Positions 34,241-43,334 of a stretch of 64,000 nucleotides of DNA are shown here, one piece after another. Below the pieces are notes generated by a model. The model made no database searches. It was not told the origin of the DNA and saw only the letters and a list, made by a program, of their open reading frames with translations. Each line of letters starts with the position of its first letter. Position 1 is the stretch's first letter. Source of the stretch: Rhizobium rhododendri. GTDB taxonomy: Bacteria; Pseudomonadota; Alphaproteobacteria; Rhizobiales; Rhizobiaceae. The DNA lies in contig NZ_CP117269.1 of assembly GCF_007000325.2 (NCBI RefSeq), positions 317,846-381,845 on the forward strand, written 5' to 3'. Position numbers and translations under genes: made by a program.

Positions 34241-34373
34241 AGTGGCTCCACTTGTGGCACCTTCTCCACCTGTTTCCCTCACGCCACTTCTCTCACTTCC
34301 GGTCCGCACGCCACTTGTGTCAGTCCCGTCAGTTCGAGGACGATCACCCCTTTCGCCACTCAAGGAAGTGGCG
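34241..34373. repeat. CCACTT-rich repeat array next to oriT
   Basis: CACGCCACTT occurs at 34280-34289 and 34307-34316; CCACTTGTG at 34248-34256 and 34311-34319; AGTGGCTCCACT forms a palindrome at 34241-34252; CGCCACT/AGTGGCG forms an inverted repeat at 34354-34373. The clustering suggests binding sites for MobC or the VirC1-like protein, comparable in position to overdrive. Confidence 0.55.
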
Positions 34374-34608
34374 GATCTCGTCAAAGCTCTTGAACGACCG
34401 GAAGCGGGGTCACGGAGACAACTGCCCCTACTTAGACCCCTCGTCTGCTCCGCAAACTTGCAGCACTGCTGGTCGTGCTCCCACGCCTTCCACTGGCTTA
34501 GGCGCGGGGGCTGCGTTCAGTGGTGCAAGCGAGCAGGCTTGCAAAAGCGATCGCCTATCTGTATTTGCTATATAACTAGTAATTCACCGCGACATGAAGA
34601 TCCTGAAA

Positions 34609-35280
34609 ATGACCATTATCGCTTTGGCAAATTCCAAGGGCGGCGTCGGCAAATCGACCCTGTGCCTCCTGATTGCCTCCGAACTCGCGGAGAACGGTGC
34701 CAGTGTTCTCGTCATCGATGCCGATCCCCAGCAGTCCTGTCGTCAATGGGTAGACCGCTGCAACAGCGTCGGCACGCTTCCATCGTCATTGTGGGTCACC
34801 ACAGCATCCTCGCCGCATGACCTGAAATTCGCCCTCACGACGGCGACCGCATCCATCGTCCTCATCGACGTCCAGGGTTCGATCAACGATCTCCTGATTG
34901 CCGCTATTGTCGCAAGCGACATCACGCTCGTGCCGGCCAAGGCCAACGTGATGGAAATGATCGAGACCGTAAAGCTTTTCGAATGGGCGAAAGCCAGCCT
35001 CAAACGCGCGCCTCTCAAGCTCCTTCTCAATCGCGTCGAAGGCATCGACACCAGGACGACAGCATTCCAGGACGCTGTCCAGATGATCCGTGACAACAAG
35101 CTTCCAGCCCTTCCCACCTTCGTTCGCGCCCGAAAAGTCTACGAGCAGTTTTCGAAAGAGGCCGGTTCGCTTGCGCGGATCGGCAATGACCCTGGCAAAG
35201 CCGATCAGGTCGCCAAGGCACGCGCCAACATCGTCAGCGTCATCGCCGACATTACGAAGGCCATAGGCGAAGCTGAATGA
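34609..35280 (+). CDS. ParA-family ATPase, VirC1-like
   Basis: About 223 residues with the deviant Walker A KGGVGKSTLC near residue 12, Walker A' DADPQQSCRQW near 42 and Walker B-like SIVLIDVQGS. It is short, like VirC1 and small plasmid ParA proteins. Facing away from mobC and the relaxase across the predicted oriT, it probably acts like VirC1, recruiting relaxosomes to the pole or boosting transfer, though plasmid partition is an alternative. The ATG five codons into the frame is preferred. Confidence 0.85.
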   Translation: MTIIALANSKGGVGKSTLCLLIASELAENGASVLVIDADPQQSCRQWVDRCNSVGTLPSSLWVTTASSPHDLKFALTTATASIVLIDVQGSINDLLIAAIVASDITLVPAKANVMEMIETVKLFEWAKASLKRAPLKLLLNRVEGIDTRTTAFQDAVQMIRDNKLPALPTFVRARKVYEQFSKEAGSLARIGNDPGKADQVAKARANIVSVIADITKAIGEAE

Positions 35281-35296
35281 GCAAACGGAGGAGACC

Positions 35297-35635
35297 TTGA
35301 GCGAAATTCCGCCACTGCAGAAATCGCGTCGGAACCTGTCGGATCTGGATTCCCTGATCGCCGACTCCATCGGGAAAATGGCTTCCTATGGAGAAATGCA
35401 TGGACCACCGAAGTCCAACGCGGCGGTGGGCGAGCCGCAATCTTTTGAGCCGCCACCGCAAACGATCCAAGCCCATCCTAACACGGTCGATGACAAGCCG
35501 GAGCGGTTTCAGATATGTCTCTCCGGCACGGTGATCATCGCTACAAAGCTGGAGGCGCTGAAACGGAAGACGACGGCCGGTGAGATCACTGAACGGGCGC
35601 TCAGGTCGTATCTGGGGATGCCTCCGAAGATCTGA
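35297..35635 (+). CDS. Small partner of the ParA/VirC1-like ATPase
   Basis: About 112 residues. A Pro-rich, disordered middle is followed by a C-terminal segment FQICLSGTVIIATKLEALKRKTTAGEITERALRSYLG, which looks like a ribbon-helix-helix domain. The start codon is TTG after a strong GGAGGAG; the ATG overlapping the parA stop leads to an immediate stop in that frame. The arrangement parallels virC1-virC2 or parA with its centromere-binding partner. Confidence 0.65.
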   Translation: MSEIPPLQKSRRNLSDLDSLIADSIGKMASYGEMHGPPKSNAAVGEPQSFEPPPQTIQAHPNTVDDKPERFQICLSGTVIIATKLEALKRKTTAGEITERALRSYLGMPPKI

Positions 35636-36024
35636 CGCCTACAATGGGCGCCCTATTGTCTCTGGCAATGAATATGCCTGGAGATCGGCATGTGACGCAA
35701 TTGCAATCCGCGTCGTTGATCAGGTTTCCCACGAGCCTCCGGCAAACCCTACAGCGCTTTTGGGGGCGCGGGTTGCCTCCGGCTGCTGCATTCCTTCGAG
35801 CCCAAATGCCCAGCATTTGTCACGAACTCACTCCGGCCGCTGACGCGGCTGGAAAACCCTCATCGCCTGAATACCTCCGTTAAAAGAGACCTTGGCGCTC
35901 GTGAGCCGAATTCGACAAGAAAGCGCCGGCGTCCTCCACCAAGTATGAAAAAGGTGAGGTGTCATTTGCGCGTATCCAAAATCCGCCATCATATGGTTGC
36001 TTCGTTTCAACGCCGAGAGAAATT
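35636..36024. other. Intergenic region, nothing identified
   Basis: About 390 bases between the relaxosome genes and the orphan kinase. No frame looks coding on either strand, and no terminator hairpin with a T-run is visible. It would contain the kinase promoter. Confidence 0.35.
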
Positions 36025-37404
36025 ATGCAGGACTTCACGATGGGCGCTATCTCCGCTCAAGACATTGTCGACACTCTACGAGATGGCCTACTGGTCCTAA
36101 CCAGCGATCTCACGGTCATTTCAGCCAATCGCGCATTCTATGCGATGTTTAAGGTGAGCGAACCGGACACGGTTGGTCGCAAGCTTTACGATCTGGGAAA
36201 TGGACAATGGAATATCGATGCATTGAAGCGTTTGCTTGAGGACATTCTCCCCACGGAAAACTCCGTCGAAGGGTTCGAGGTCGATCACGTATTTACCGGC
36301 CTCGGACGCAAGGTGATGCTCTTGAATGCTCGAAAGGTGGTTTGTTCGGGAGATAGTTCTCATTTTCTACTGCTGGCAATTGATGACGTGACAGAGGCGC
36401 GGGTCAGTCAGATCGAGGCAGAGCGAAATTTGCGCATCGCCCAAAATATCGTTGACACGATCCGGGATCCATTGGTCATCCTCGAGTCCGATATGTCCGT
36501 GGTGACAGCAAGCCGCTCTTTCCTCGCTCTCTTCAACGCCACGGCAAGCCAGGTTGTCGGGAGAAAGCTCGAAGCCCTCGGTCAGGGACAGTGGGATACC
36601 TTTGCCCTGCGCAAATCATTGGAGCGTGTGGTTCCTCACGAAGAAGCAATAGACGGCTTCCTGCTCGAGGACGATTTTCCCGGAATTGGTCGCCGTATCT
36701 TCAAAGTGAACGCCCGCAAGGTATATCGTCCAGGCAATCATATGACACGGTTGCTGGTCGTGTTCGAAGACGCGACGGACGAGGTCCTGCTTGACCGTCA
36801 CCGCGATATGTTGGCAGCCGAGCTGGCGCACCGGATCAAAAATAGTCTTCAGATCATTTCCGCGTTCGTTGCCTTTGAACTGAAGCGGGCAGGCGAACCC
36901 TGTGTTCTAGGTTACCAGGCAATGCAGGCACGAATTTCTGCGGTCGCTCAGCTCTACGATGTAATCGCCCAATCGAGCAGTCTTGGGCCGGTGCCGATGC
37001 CTTCCTACCTTGAGGGCATAAGTGCAAGTGTCCAATCCAGCCTGTTGGGACAATCATCCGACATTACCGTAACATCGGCAGCAGAGCCCCTCAGCATTCT
37101 ACCTGACCACGCTGTCGCCATTGGGTTAATTGCAAATGAACTCGCGACAAATGCGATAAAGCATGCCTTCCCAAAAGGTAAGGGCGAAATTAATCTCGGT
37201 TTTCACAGGAGAGATGGTGAAGTCACGCTCACGGTCAGCGATAATGGATCAGGCCTTGCATTGAAGGTTGAAGGTTCCGGTCTCGGCTCCCGGTTCGTTG
37301 AAGCCTTTGTAAAACAGCTTGGCGGTACGTTGGCGACCGCCAGTAGCCCGAAAGGGACAACATTCACGGTTCGGTTGCCGACCTCAATATTGGCTGCTGC
37401 CTAG
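36025..37404 (+). CDS. Cytoplasmic twin-PAS sensor histidine kinase (HisKA_2/HWE type)
   Basis: About 459 residues with no membrane segment. Two homologous PAS domains (about 10-120, VDTLRDGLLVLTSDLTVISA; and 135-250, VDTIRDPLVILESDMSVVTA) precede a HisKA_2 box with the phospho-His in ELAHRIKNSLQIIS. A HATPase domain follows, with IANELATNAIKHAF, VSDNGSGL and GLGSRFVEAFVKQLGG. No response regulator is nearby, so it is an orphan kinase, possibly feeding the general stress response as related rhizobial kinases do. An ATG 22 codons upstream is less favoured. Confidence 0.9.
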   Translation: MQDFTMGAISAQDIVDTLRDGLLVLTSDLTVISANRAFYAMFKVSEPDTVGRKLYDLGNGQWNIDALKRLLEDILPTENSVEGFEVDHVFTGLGRKVMLLNARKVVCSGDSSHFLLLAIDDVTEARVSQIEAERNLRIAQNIVDTIRDPLVILESDMSVVTASRSFLALFNATASQVVGRKLEALGQGQWDTFALRKSLERVVPHEEAIDGFLLEDDFPGIGRRIFKVNARKVYRPGNHMTRLLVVFEDATDEVLLDRHRDMLAAELAHRIKNSLQIISAFVAFELKRAGEPCVLGYQAMQARISAVAQLYDVIAQSSSLGPVPMPSYLEGISASVQSSLLGQSSDITVTSAAEPLSILPDHAVAIGLIANELATNAIKHAFPKGKGEINLGFHRRDGEVTLTVSDNGSGLALKVEGSGLGSRFVEAFVKQLGGTLATASSPKGTTFTVRLPTSILAAA

Positions 37405-37552
37405 CCGCTCCTTTAGACGATCCTCGACAAACAATCGCAGCAGAGGAAGTGCTAGAACGCCTTCGCAAGAAATTCGAAAACCCTTTATCGGAACCGGGCA
37501 AATAGGAGAGGCGGTCCGGGCGCACTCGCCCAACAATCATCACGCCAGCAAC

Positions 37553-37864
37553 TCAAACTGGTCGCAGACCCCGTTCGCGCTCAAATTCGTCGTCAGTGTC
37601 CAGCGACTTTTGTACATCTTCGCCCTTCGCTTTGCCGGGCGATGTTTCAACAGCGACCGATGAGACGATGCTGAGACTGTCGGCAAATTTCCGTCCCCTG
37701 CTCTCAGCTAAGGCGTAGTTCAGGGTCACGCCTGTTTCGAGCCGTGGTAATTTTGCTGCCTCGACGCTCTTAAGAGGAAGATAGACGTCGGCTCCACCCT
37801 CATGGGGAATGATGAAACCAAAGCCCTTTGCGACGTTGAACCATTTTACCTTTCCAGTCGGCAA
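37553..37864 (-). CDS. Cold-shock domain protein
   Basis: About 103 residues. The cold-shock domain has RNP1-like GKVKWFNVAKGFGFI and a RNP2-like DVYLPLKS, followed by an acidic/basic tail (KGEDVQKSLDTDDEFERE). It would bind single-stranded RNA or DNA. The start is uncertain: a TTG preceded by AGGAG at 6 bases is used here, with a GTG two codons before it as an alternative. It is a lone gene, convergent with the kinase. Confidence 0.85.
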   Translation of the reverse strand: MPTGKVKWFNVAKGFGFIIPHEGGADVYLPLKSVEAAKLPRLETGVTLNYALAESRGRKFADSLSIVSSVAVETSPGKAKGEDVQKSLDTDDEFERERGLRPV

Positions 37865-38101
37865 ATCCACACTCCTGTAAATTATGGAATTTCCACGATC
37901 ATGTCTCAATGCAGCGGACTCAAAGGAACTGTTGGAGTCGCAATCTACAGCGATGGGAAGCCTTTCGCCTCCAGGCCCGGAGCTTGCAGCAAATGCACTG
38001 ACAAAAAGCTTCTAACGGTGACATTCCCTTGACCAGTTTGTCACCCGCCTGCTCATCGGCAGCAAACGCGCAGTTTTCAGCTCCATTTGACCGCTTGCGT
38101 C

Positions 38102-38437
38102 TCAAGCAACAGCGAGCGTCAGATGGCCGACTGGATCGGCAGTCGGCTTCACGGTAATTTCGATGTCATAGCCAAGTCGGCTCAAACATTCCATAAGTTT
38201 GCGCTCCGACAGGTTTGCGAAATCGCCTCGAAGCAGCAAGGATACTTTCGGTTGCGGAAGTCCCATGCGATGGCCCGCCTGTTCTTGCGTCAAATCAAGT
38301 CGGCGCACCGCTTTCGCAATCTCGATGACAAGACCGGATTTTATTTTCAGCTTCTCAGCATCGGTAAGCCCCAGATTCGCAAATACATTGCCAGAACTGC
38401 TTTCGACCTCAATGCCATTAATGATGCGAGGTGCCAT
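38102..38437 (-). CDS. XRE-family antitoxin (HigA-like), intact
   Basis: A 111-residue protein with a Cro/C1-type helix-turn-helix in LTQEQAGHRMGLPQPKVSLLLRG and the continuing LMECLSRLGYDIEITV, typical of antitoxins paired with Gp49-like/HigB toxins. It overlaps the last codons of the toxin gene upstream. The frame is complete with a good start, whereas the toxin is broken. Antitoxins of this type also repress their own promoter and may still do so. Confidence 0.85.
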   Translation of the reverse strand: MAPRIINGIEVESSSGNVFANLGLTDAEKLKIKSGLVIEIAKAVRRLDLTQEQAGHRMGLPQPKVSLLLRGDFANLSERKLMECLSRLGYDIEITVKPTADPVGHLTLAVA

Positions 38438-38801
38438 TGCTTATCTCCTTTGCAAGAATTTCCGCAACCTTGAGCCGGGCTCGGATGATATCCATATCCT
38501 CTTTCGGTGTAGCGATCCCGCTTTGCTCTTTTTCTGGAAGCAATGAAGGACGAAGACAGCCTCTTCAAACCTAACCGTGTAAACAGCGCGGTAGGTACCG
38601 CCTTCATCGTTCTAAACCACTTCCAGGACACCGGCTCCACCGAAGCCCTTCAGTACCCTGGCCGCATGGTGCTGGCCGTCGTGCTGGGGCAAAATGCAAG
38701 GCATAACCGAACTACTTGCGCACATCTGCTGGAAGTTTTAGCAGGTCTTTTCGGCTACTGCCTATCCATTCAAGCGGGCGTTCGTTTTGGTTCATATTCA
38801 T
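38418..38801 (-). pseudogene. Gp49-like/HigB-RelE toxin gene, degraded
   Basis: Reading through the damage restores a phage Gp49-like (DUF891) toxin: MNMNQNERPLEWIGSSRKDL, then LPADVRK[stop]FGYALHFA[shift]QHDGQHH, AARVLKGFGGAGVLEVV[stop]NDEGGTYRAVYTVRFEEAV, FVLHCFQKKSK[shift]SGIATPKEDMDI and AKEISNGTSHH. There are two in-frame TAG codons and two single-base shifts, yet the start codon and the overlap with the antitoxin gene remain. The toxin is therefore dead while the antitoxin survives. Confidence 0.88.
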
Positions 38802-39108
38802 TTTATATCTGAACTGGTATAAATTGCAACGGACCTATCTGGATATTTCATCATGCTTAAATCCGATCCTCCATCACGCGCGTTCTCTCTCGCTTCCGGA
38901 TAATACGGTTCGGACAAACGTTCAGAGCCTCGGCCACAAGCCGATCCTGTGAAAACAGGCTGCCCTTGAATTCGCTTCTCAAGTTGAATTCTACTAAAAC
39001 ACTTCAGATGCGGGATTCGTGTCAAGGCTTGTGCCGAGTTCCTGAACATCGGTAAAACGCGATGGCGCGACCCTAATTGTCCCCACGGCTCATCACCGCG
39101 ACGGGCGA
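38802..39108. other. Intergenic region upstream of the MNT-HEPN gene
   Basis: About 300 bases. A minus-strand frame near 38.9-39.0 kb (EFKGSLFSQDRLVAEALNV in one frame) is faintly protein-like and may be a decayed coding fragment. It also holds the promoter of the dead toxin gene. Nothing firmer can be said. Confidence 0.3.
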
Positions 39109-40097
39109 ATGGTCGCCTTCCAGAAGGCTGATCCTTACGCTTGCGTTTTTTCCGGCGGCGTCCCAGAATCGATCTGTCATAAGTGCGACGTCCAAAGAAA
39201 ATTTCATGAGGCCATTTTTTTGATCTTCCCCGAGCAACTTGATCATCTCCCCGACAGAAAACGCCGCGAGCTGTCTCAGGTCGTGAAGATCATATTTGAG
39301 GAGTTCGAGGACGCCCAGAAGACCAAGCTTTCCGAAAAAGCTCGGGCTGGACGGATCCTGAAGTTGATCCTGTTTGGCTCCTACGCTCGTGGTGACTGGG
39401 TCGAAGACCACGACAGTGGTTATCGCTCCGACTACGACCTTCTGGCCATCGTCAACACCAACAGATTTGCTGAGGAAAACGAAGTCTGGCTTAAGATAGA
39501 CGAACACCTCACACAGGAATTTACCGTCACACAGCGCCTCCAGACGCCGGCTAAAGTCATCGTTCATAGCTTGCCGGACGTGAATGATAAACTTGCCCGC
39601 GGCCTGCCCTTCTTTGTCGACATCGCCCGTGATGGCATCATGCTATACGAAGCCCCGGGGCATCCGCTAACCGAGCCCAAGTCACTGGCGCCAGAAGCTG
39701 AGCGGCAAGAGGCGCAGCGGCATTTCGATCAGTGGTTTCCGGATGCAGTAGAATTTATCGCAATAGCGGAGTTTTGTCTCAGCCGGAAAAATTTCAAGCT
39801 TGCCGCGTTCAATTTGCATCAGGCGACCGAACGCTTTTATCACTGCGCGCTTCTCGTACTGACGCTTTACAGCCCGAAATCGCACCGCCTTAACATGCTC
39901 AGAACCCATGCCGAGCGCGTCGATCAACGCTTAATTGAGGCGTGGGCACGTGACACAAAGTTTGCGACGCGATCATTCACAAGGCTTGATCGTGCCTATG
40001 TGGATGCCCGTTATTCGGCTCACTACGAAATCACCAAGGAAGAACTCGATTGGCTTGTCGACCACATCAAGCAACTCGGAGTTGCGTCCCACAGCCT
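39109..40097 (+). CDS. Fused MNT nucleotidyltransferase-HEPN protein, 3'-truncated
   Basis: The N-terminal part is a minimal nucleotidyltransferase with GSYARG and the DxD motif in YRSDYDLLAIV. The C-terminal part is a HEPN-like helical domain (VEFIAIAEFCLSRKNFKLAAF, HQATERFYHCALL, ARYSAHYEITKEELDWLVDHI). MNT and HEPN normally form a toxin-antitoxin or defence pair in which MNT AMPylates and silences the HEPN RNase; here both are on one chain. About 330 native residues remain before sequence turns into an antisense IS5 fragment, so the last 20 or so residues are lost and the frame runs on to 40500. The N-terminal 35 residues are of uncertain reality. Confidence 0.8.
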
Positions 40098-40647
40098 TTG
40101 GCGGCTGTTTGCCTTCAGCGCCAGAGCCGCTGTCGTCGGTGTCGCCACCATCTATGTCGTCCTTAGGCTTGAAGCTCTTCATGCTCGCCCAGGCTTCGAT
40201 CAAGGTGCCGTCTACCGAGAAGTGCTCGTCCGACAGCAGCGCCTTCACCCGCGGCTGGCCCAGCAATGCGGCCAGAAACTTGGCGGCGATGTCGCCCGCC
40301 AGAAGCCGCTCACGGTTCTTGGTAAACACCGTGACGTCCCAGATCGGCGCGTCCATCGACAAGCCGACGAACCATCGAAACAGCAGATTGTAATCCATCT
40401 GCTCCATGAGCTGACGCTCCGAGCGGATCGTGTAGAAGGCCTGCAACAACAGTGCACGCAGCAGCTTCTCCGGCGGGATCGAAGGGCGGCCGATCGCTGA
40501 ATACATCGCCTCAAAATCTGGCGACAGAACTTCCAGCGCTTCATCTACAATGGCACGGATCGGCCGCAGCGGATGGTTTGTCGGAACGCGGGCTTCGCAG
40601 CTCACATAAGAAAACAGTCCCGCCGTCTGGTTATCACTGCCGCGCAT
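40098..40647 (-). mobile_element. IS5-family transposase, N-terminal fragment
   Basis: The transposase opening is clear: LFSYVSCEARVPTNHPLRPI, MYSAIGRPSIPPEKLLRALL, MDYNLLFRWFVGLSMDAPIW and LLSDEHFSVDGTLIEAWASM, which contains the first catalytic Asp. After GAEGKQPPK the frame passes into the antisense of the MNT-HEPN gene, so the second half of the enzyme and the far end of the element are missing. A deletion between the element and the neighbouring gene explains the junction. Confidence 0.85.
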
Positions 40648-40683
40648 GTCATGCTCCCGCCGACCAATCACTCAGCAATGGAA

Positions 40684-41649
40684 TCACGGCAGTAGGCTCG
40701 CAGCAAGCGCCTTTTTCCGCAGCCTGTTAAACGCTCCGATCGCGGCAACCACCCCTCCCGTCAATAGCGCGATGCCCCCAGCTTCCGTCAAAGTTGGAAG
40801 CCGTCCATGCGCCGCTAGCCCGAACACCGTTCCGAAAACGGTTTCTGAAACGATCAGTTGCGCGCAAAGCGTCATAGGCAATCGTTTCGCTGCAAGCGTC
40901 CAGGCGAGAGCGCCGCCAACCGATGCAAAAATAGCCAGCGACACACCCCATAGATACAAAGGGGCCGCCGCATTCCAAGATAGGCCCAGACGCGGGATTT
41001 CGAACACGCCGATCATCTGTCCGACTGGAATGAACGCCAACATTTCCAATCCGCCGCCGGCCATGATCAACGCGGTCCAAACGGCGCCGTGCATGCCCGG
41101 ACGCTCTGCCAATGCGGTCTGGTTTGCAAGCCCGAACCAGGTCCACAGGATGACGGCGGCAATGGCTAGCGGGATGCCGACCAGAAGTGACGACGAGGTC
41201 TGAAGTCCAGCAGGCTCGAAAACGCTGATATTGACAAGGGTAAGACCGATTGCAGTCAGGGCGAGCGGCAGAACCAATCCACGCCATTGCACAACCGGCT
41301 GACGCAAATTGCCGGCGATGGCCAAAACGACGGGAACCAGCCCCAGACATGCCGGCGCCACGACGGGACCAGCAAAGATGGCGGCGCCCACCACCGTGAG
41401 GAAATAGCCGACATAACCGATGAATCCGAGCCAGAAAGCAGTTAGCCAGTCGCGCATTGTCAACAGGCGAACAAGATCCCACTTAAAGGCGAGAAAACCG
41501 AACCCGATGGCACCTGAGATGACGAACCGGAAGACGGCGAAATCAAAGACAGAGTAGTCCCCGATTACATAGGGGACGACGAAATTCATCGACCACGCCA
41601 GGGCGGCCAGGAGAGCTGCCGCAATGCCGATCAGCATGGACTTGGTCAC
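40684..41649 (-). CDS. EamA/DMT-family permease
   Basis: A 321-residue inner-membrane protein with ten predicted helices, starting MTKSMLIGIAAALLAALAWSMNF, the common EamA opening. Two five-helix halves (about 1-150 and 165-310) are seen. Family members export amino acids, nucleosides or other metabolites; the substrate here cannot be told. It follows a second EamA gene on the same strand by 15 bases. The IS5 fragment begins just beyond its stop. Confidence 0.85.
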   Translation of the reverse strand: MTKSMLIGIAAALLAALAWSMNFVVPYVIGDYSVFDFAVFRFVISGAIGFGFLAFKWDLVRLLTMRDWLTAFWLGFIGYVGYFLTVVGAAIFAGPVVAPACLGLVPVVLAIAGNLRQPVVQWRGLVLPLALTAIGLTLVNISVFEPAGLQTSSSLLVGIPLAIAAVILWTWFGLANQTALAERPGMHGAVWTALIMAGGGLEMLAFIPVGQMIGVFEIPRLGLSWNAAAPLYLWGVSLAIFASVGGALAWTLAAKRLPMTLCAQLIVSETVFGTVFGLAAHGRLPTLTEAGGIALLTGGVVAAIGAFNRLRKKALAASLLP

Positions 41650-41664
41650 GTATTGCCCCTTCCG

Positions 41665-42498
41665 TCATGAGGCGCCGAGGCAGATGGCACCGCCGGCGAC
41701 GATGGCGCAGGCAACTAACCGTTTGAACGTCAGCGCCTCGCCGAGAAACACGCGCCCGATCAGAACGGCGAACACCACGCTGGTTTCCCTGAGCGCCGTG
41801 ATCGGACCGGCGGGGCCAAGAGCGAAGGCGGCGATCACCGCGCCGTAGGCGACAAGCGAGACCATCCCACCGCCGATCGCCGTCCAGGTCTCGGGCGAGC
41901 GGATATCCACCCTCAACCGCCCGCGCATCAGCATGAAGGTTGCAGTCATCAGGATGCCGTAGATCAGGAAAATCCAGATGGCATAACTGCGGGCATTGCC
42001 GGAGATATGCACGCCAATCGCATCGACGGTGGCATAGCTGGCGATGAAAAGACCGGTGAGCAGCGCAAACAGGATCGAGGCGGTAGAGGCGCGGGATCGG
42101 CCAAGCGACAGGCTCATGATGCCGATGGCGACAAGAGCAACGCCGATCGTGCCGTTTTCACTGAGACGTTCGCCGGCAAAGGCCAGTCCGCCCAGCGTCA
42201 CCAGCAGCGGCACGCTGCCGCGCACGACGGGGTAGACCTGGCCAAGTTCGCCATGCCGATAGGCCGAAACGAGGAAGACGCTGTAGCCAACCTGGAGGCA
42301 GGAGGAGCAGACGAGATAGGGCCACGCTGCCGGTAACGGAAGGGGAAACACGAAGGCAAGGGGCACAGCGACTGCGGCCATCGAAAGGCTCATGACCGTC
42401 ACGGTCCATAGGCGATCGGCACCCGAGCGCAGGAAAGCGTTCCATGTCGCGTGCAGGACTGCGGCGAAGAGCGCGAGCGCAATAACGGTCGCTGTCAT
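41665..42498 (-). CDS. EamA/DMT-family permease
   Basis: A 277-residue inner-membrane protein. Its opening MTATVIALALFAAVLHATWNAFLR and the internal repeat with GQVYPVVRGSVPLLV and GPAGPITALRETSVVFAVLIG are typical of DMT exporters. The ATG overlaps the stop of the tetR gene (ATGA), so the two are translated together. The upstream frame extension overlaps tetR and is rejected. TetR-controlled efflux of a small molecule is the likely role. Confidence 0.87.
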   Translation of the reverse strand: MTATVIALALFAAVLHATWNAFLRSGADRLWTVTVMSLSMAAVAVPLAFVFPLPLPAAWPYLVCSSCLQVGYSVFLVSAYRHGELGQVYPVVRGSVPLLVTLGGLAFAGERLSENGTIGVALVAIGIMSLSLGRSRASTASILFALLTGLFIASYATVDAIGVHISGNARSYAIWIFLIYGILMTATFMLMRGRLRVDIRSPETWTAIGGGMVSLVAYGAVIAAFALGPAGPITALRETSVVFAVLIGRVFLGEALTFKRLVACAIVAGGAICLGAS

Positions 42499-43079
42499 CG
42501 CCGTTCGCCAGGCACGCCGAGGATGTTTGATGCAGCGAGACGGACGCCGCGCATAGCGGCGTCGCCCTGCCCCATCTGCGCAAGCAGCGTGGCACCCTCC
42601 AGCAGCATGAACAGTGCAGTCGCTGCACTCTCCGCCCGGTCCGCCGGCATCTCCGCTTCGAGAATATCCTGCAGACGCTGCCTCAGTCCGTCCTTGTGCC
42701 CCGCCACCGCCTGAAACACGGGATGGCCGGCATTGCCGAATTCCGCCAGCGCATGGGCAAACAGGCAACCGTGAAATTCCGGGCTGCGAAACCAGCGCTC
42801 ATACCAGTCGAAGACAGTGGCGATCTTTTCGCACGGAGTAACGACCTTCTCGGCGAGATCGTCAAGTTGCCTGTTGAATCGGTCCGTCCTGTAGCGCAGG
42901 ACTTCGACGATCAGGCCGTCCTTGCTTGGAAAATGTCGGTACATTGTCATCTTGGCCACGTCGGCGTCCGCGATGATGCGGTCTATTCCCGTGGTGTGAA
43001 ACCCCCCGCTTTTGAACAGGGCATAGGCGGTTTCGATGATGCGCTGGCGTTTGTCACTGGTAGCGGCTTGTGACGGCAT
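42495..43079 (-). CDS. TetR-family regulator
   Basis: A 194-residue repressor. The N-terminal helix-turn-helix is IIETAYALFKSGGFHTTGI to VAKMTMYRHFPSKDGLI. The C-terminal ligand domain has FHGCLFAHALAEFGNAGHPV, with a Cys and His typical of TetR proteins next to transporter genes. It heads a unit tetR-EamA-EamA on the minus strand and probably represses it. Confidence 0.9.
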   Translation of the reverse strand: MPSQAATSDKRQRIIETAYALFKSGGFHTTGIDRIIADADVAKMTMYRHFPSKDGLIVEVLRYRTDRFNRQLDDLAEKVVTPCEKIATVFDWYERWFRSPEFHGCLFAHALAEFGNAGHPVFQAVAGHKDGLRQRLQDILEAEMPADRAESAATALFMLLEGATLLAQMGQGDAAMRGVRLAASNILGVPGERR

Positions 43080-43334
43080 GAGCTATATCCCGGGTGGTGA
43101 GACAGGTCTGTATCACCACTTTGCGCTTTGTTGCCCGCATCGTCAACTGGGATGGTTGGGCCAATCCCTATCTGGCTTCTCGAAAAGCGCGGACGGGTGG
43201 GCCGATGGATCGAGCCTCACGGGACGGAGTGAAGTGCACGGCCGGTCCTGCCTACGCGATTCATATCGTATGAAGGGCGCTCGGGATGGGACAGGAAGGC
43301 GTACCGAGGTGTATCGACTATTCGCTCGCCTTGA

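Noticed and set aside
34241..34373. The repeat cluster as a CRISPR array.
   Set aside because: The repeats are 9-10 bases, unevenly spaced and partly inverted, and there are no cas genes.
40098..40500. Extension of the MNT-HEPN protein into the next 130 codons.
   Set aside because: This part is antisense to the IS5 transposase fragment and is not native protein, although it may be translated as a tail.
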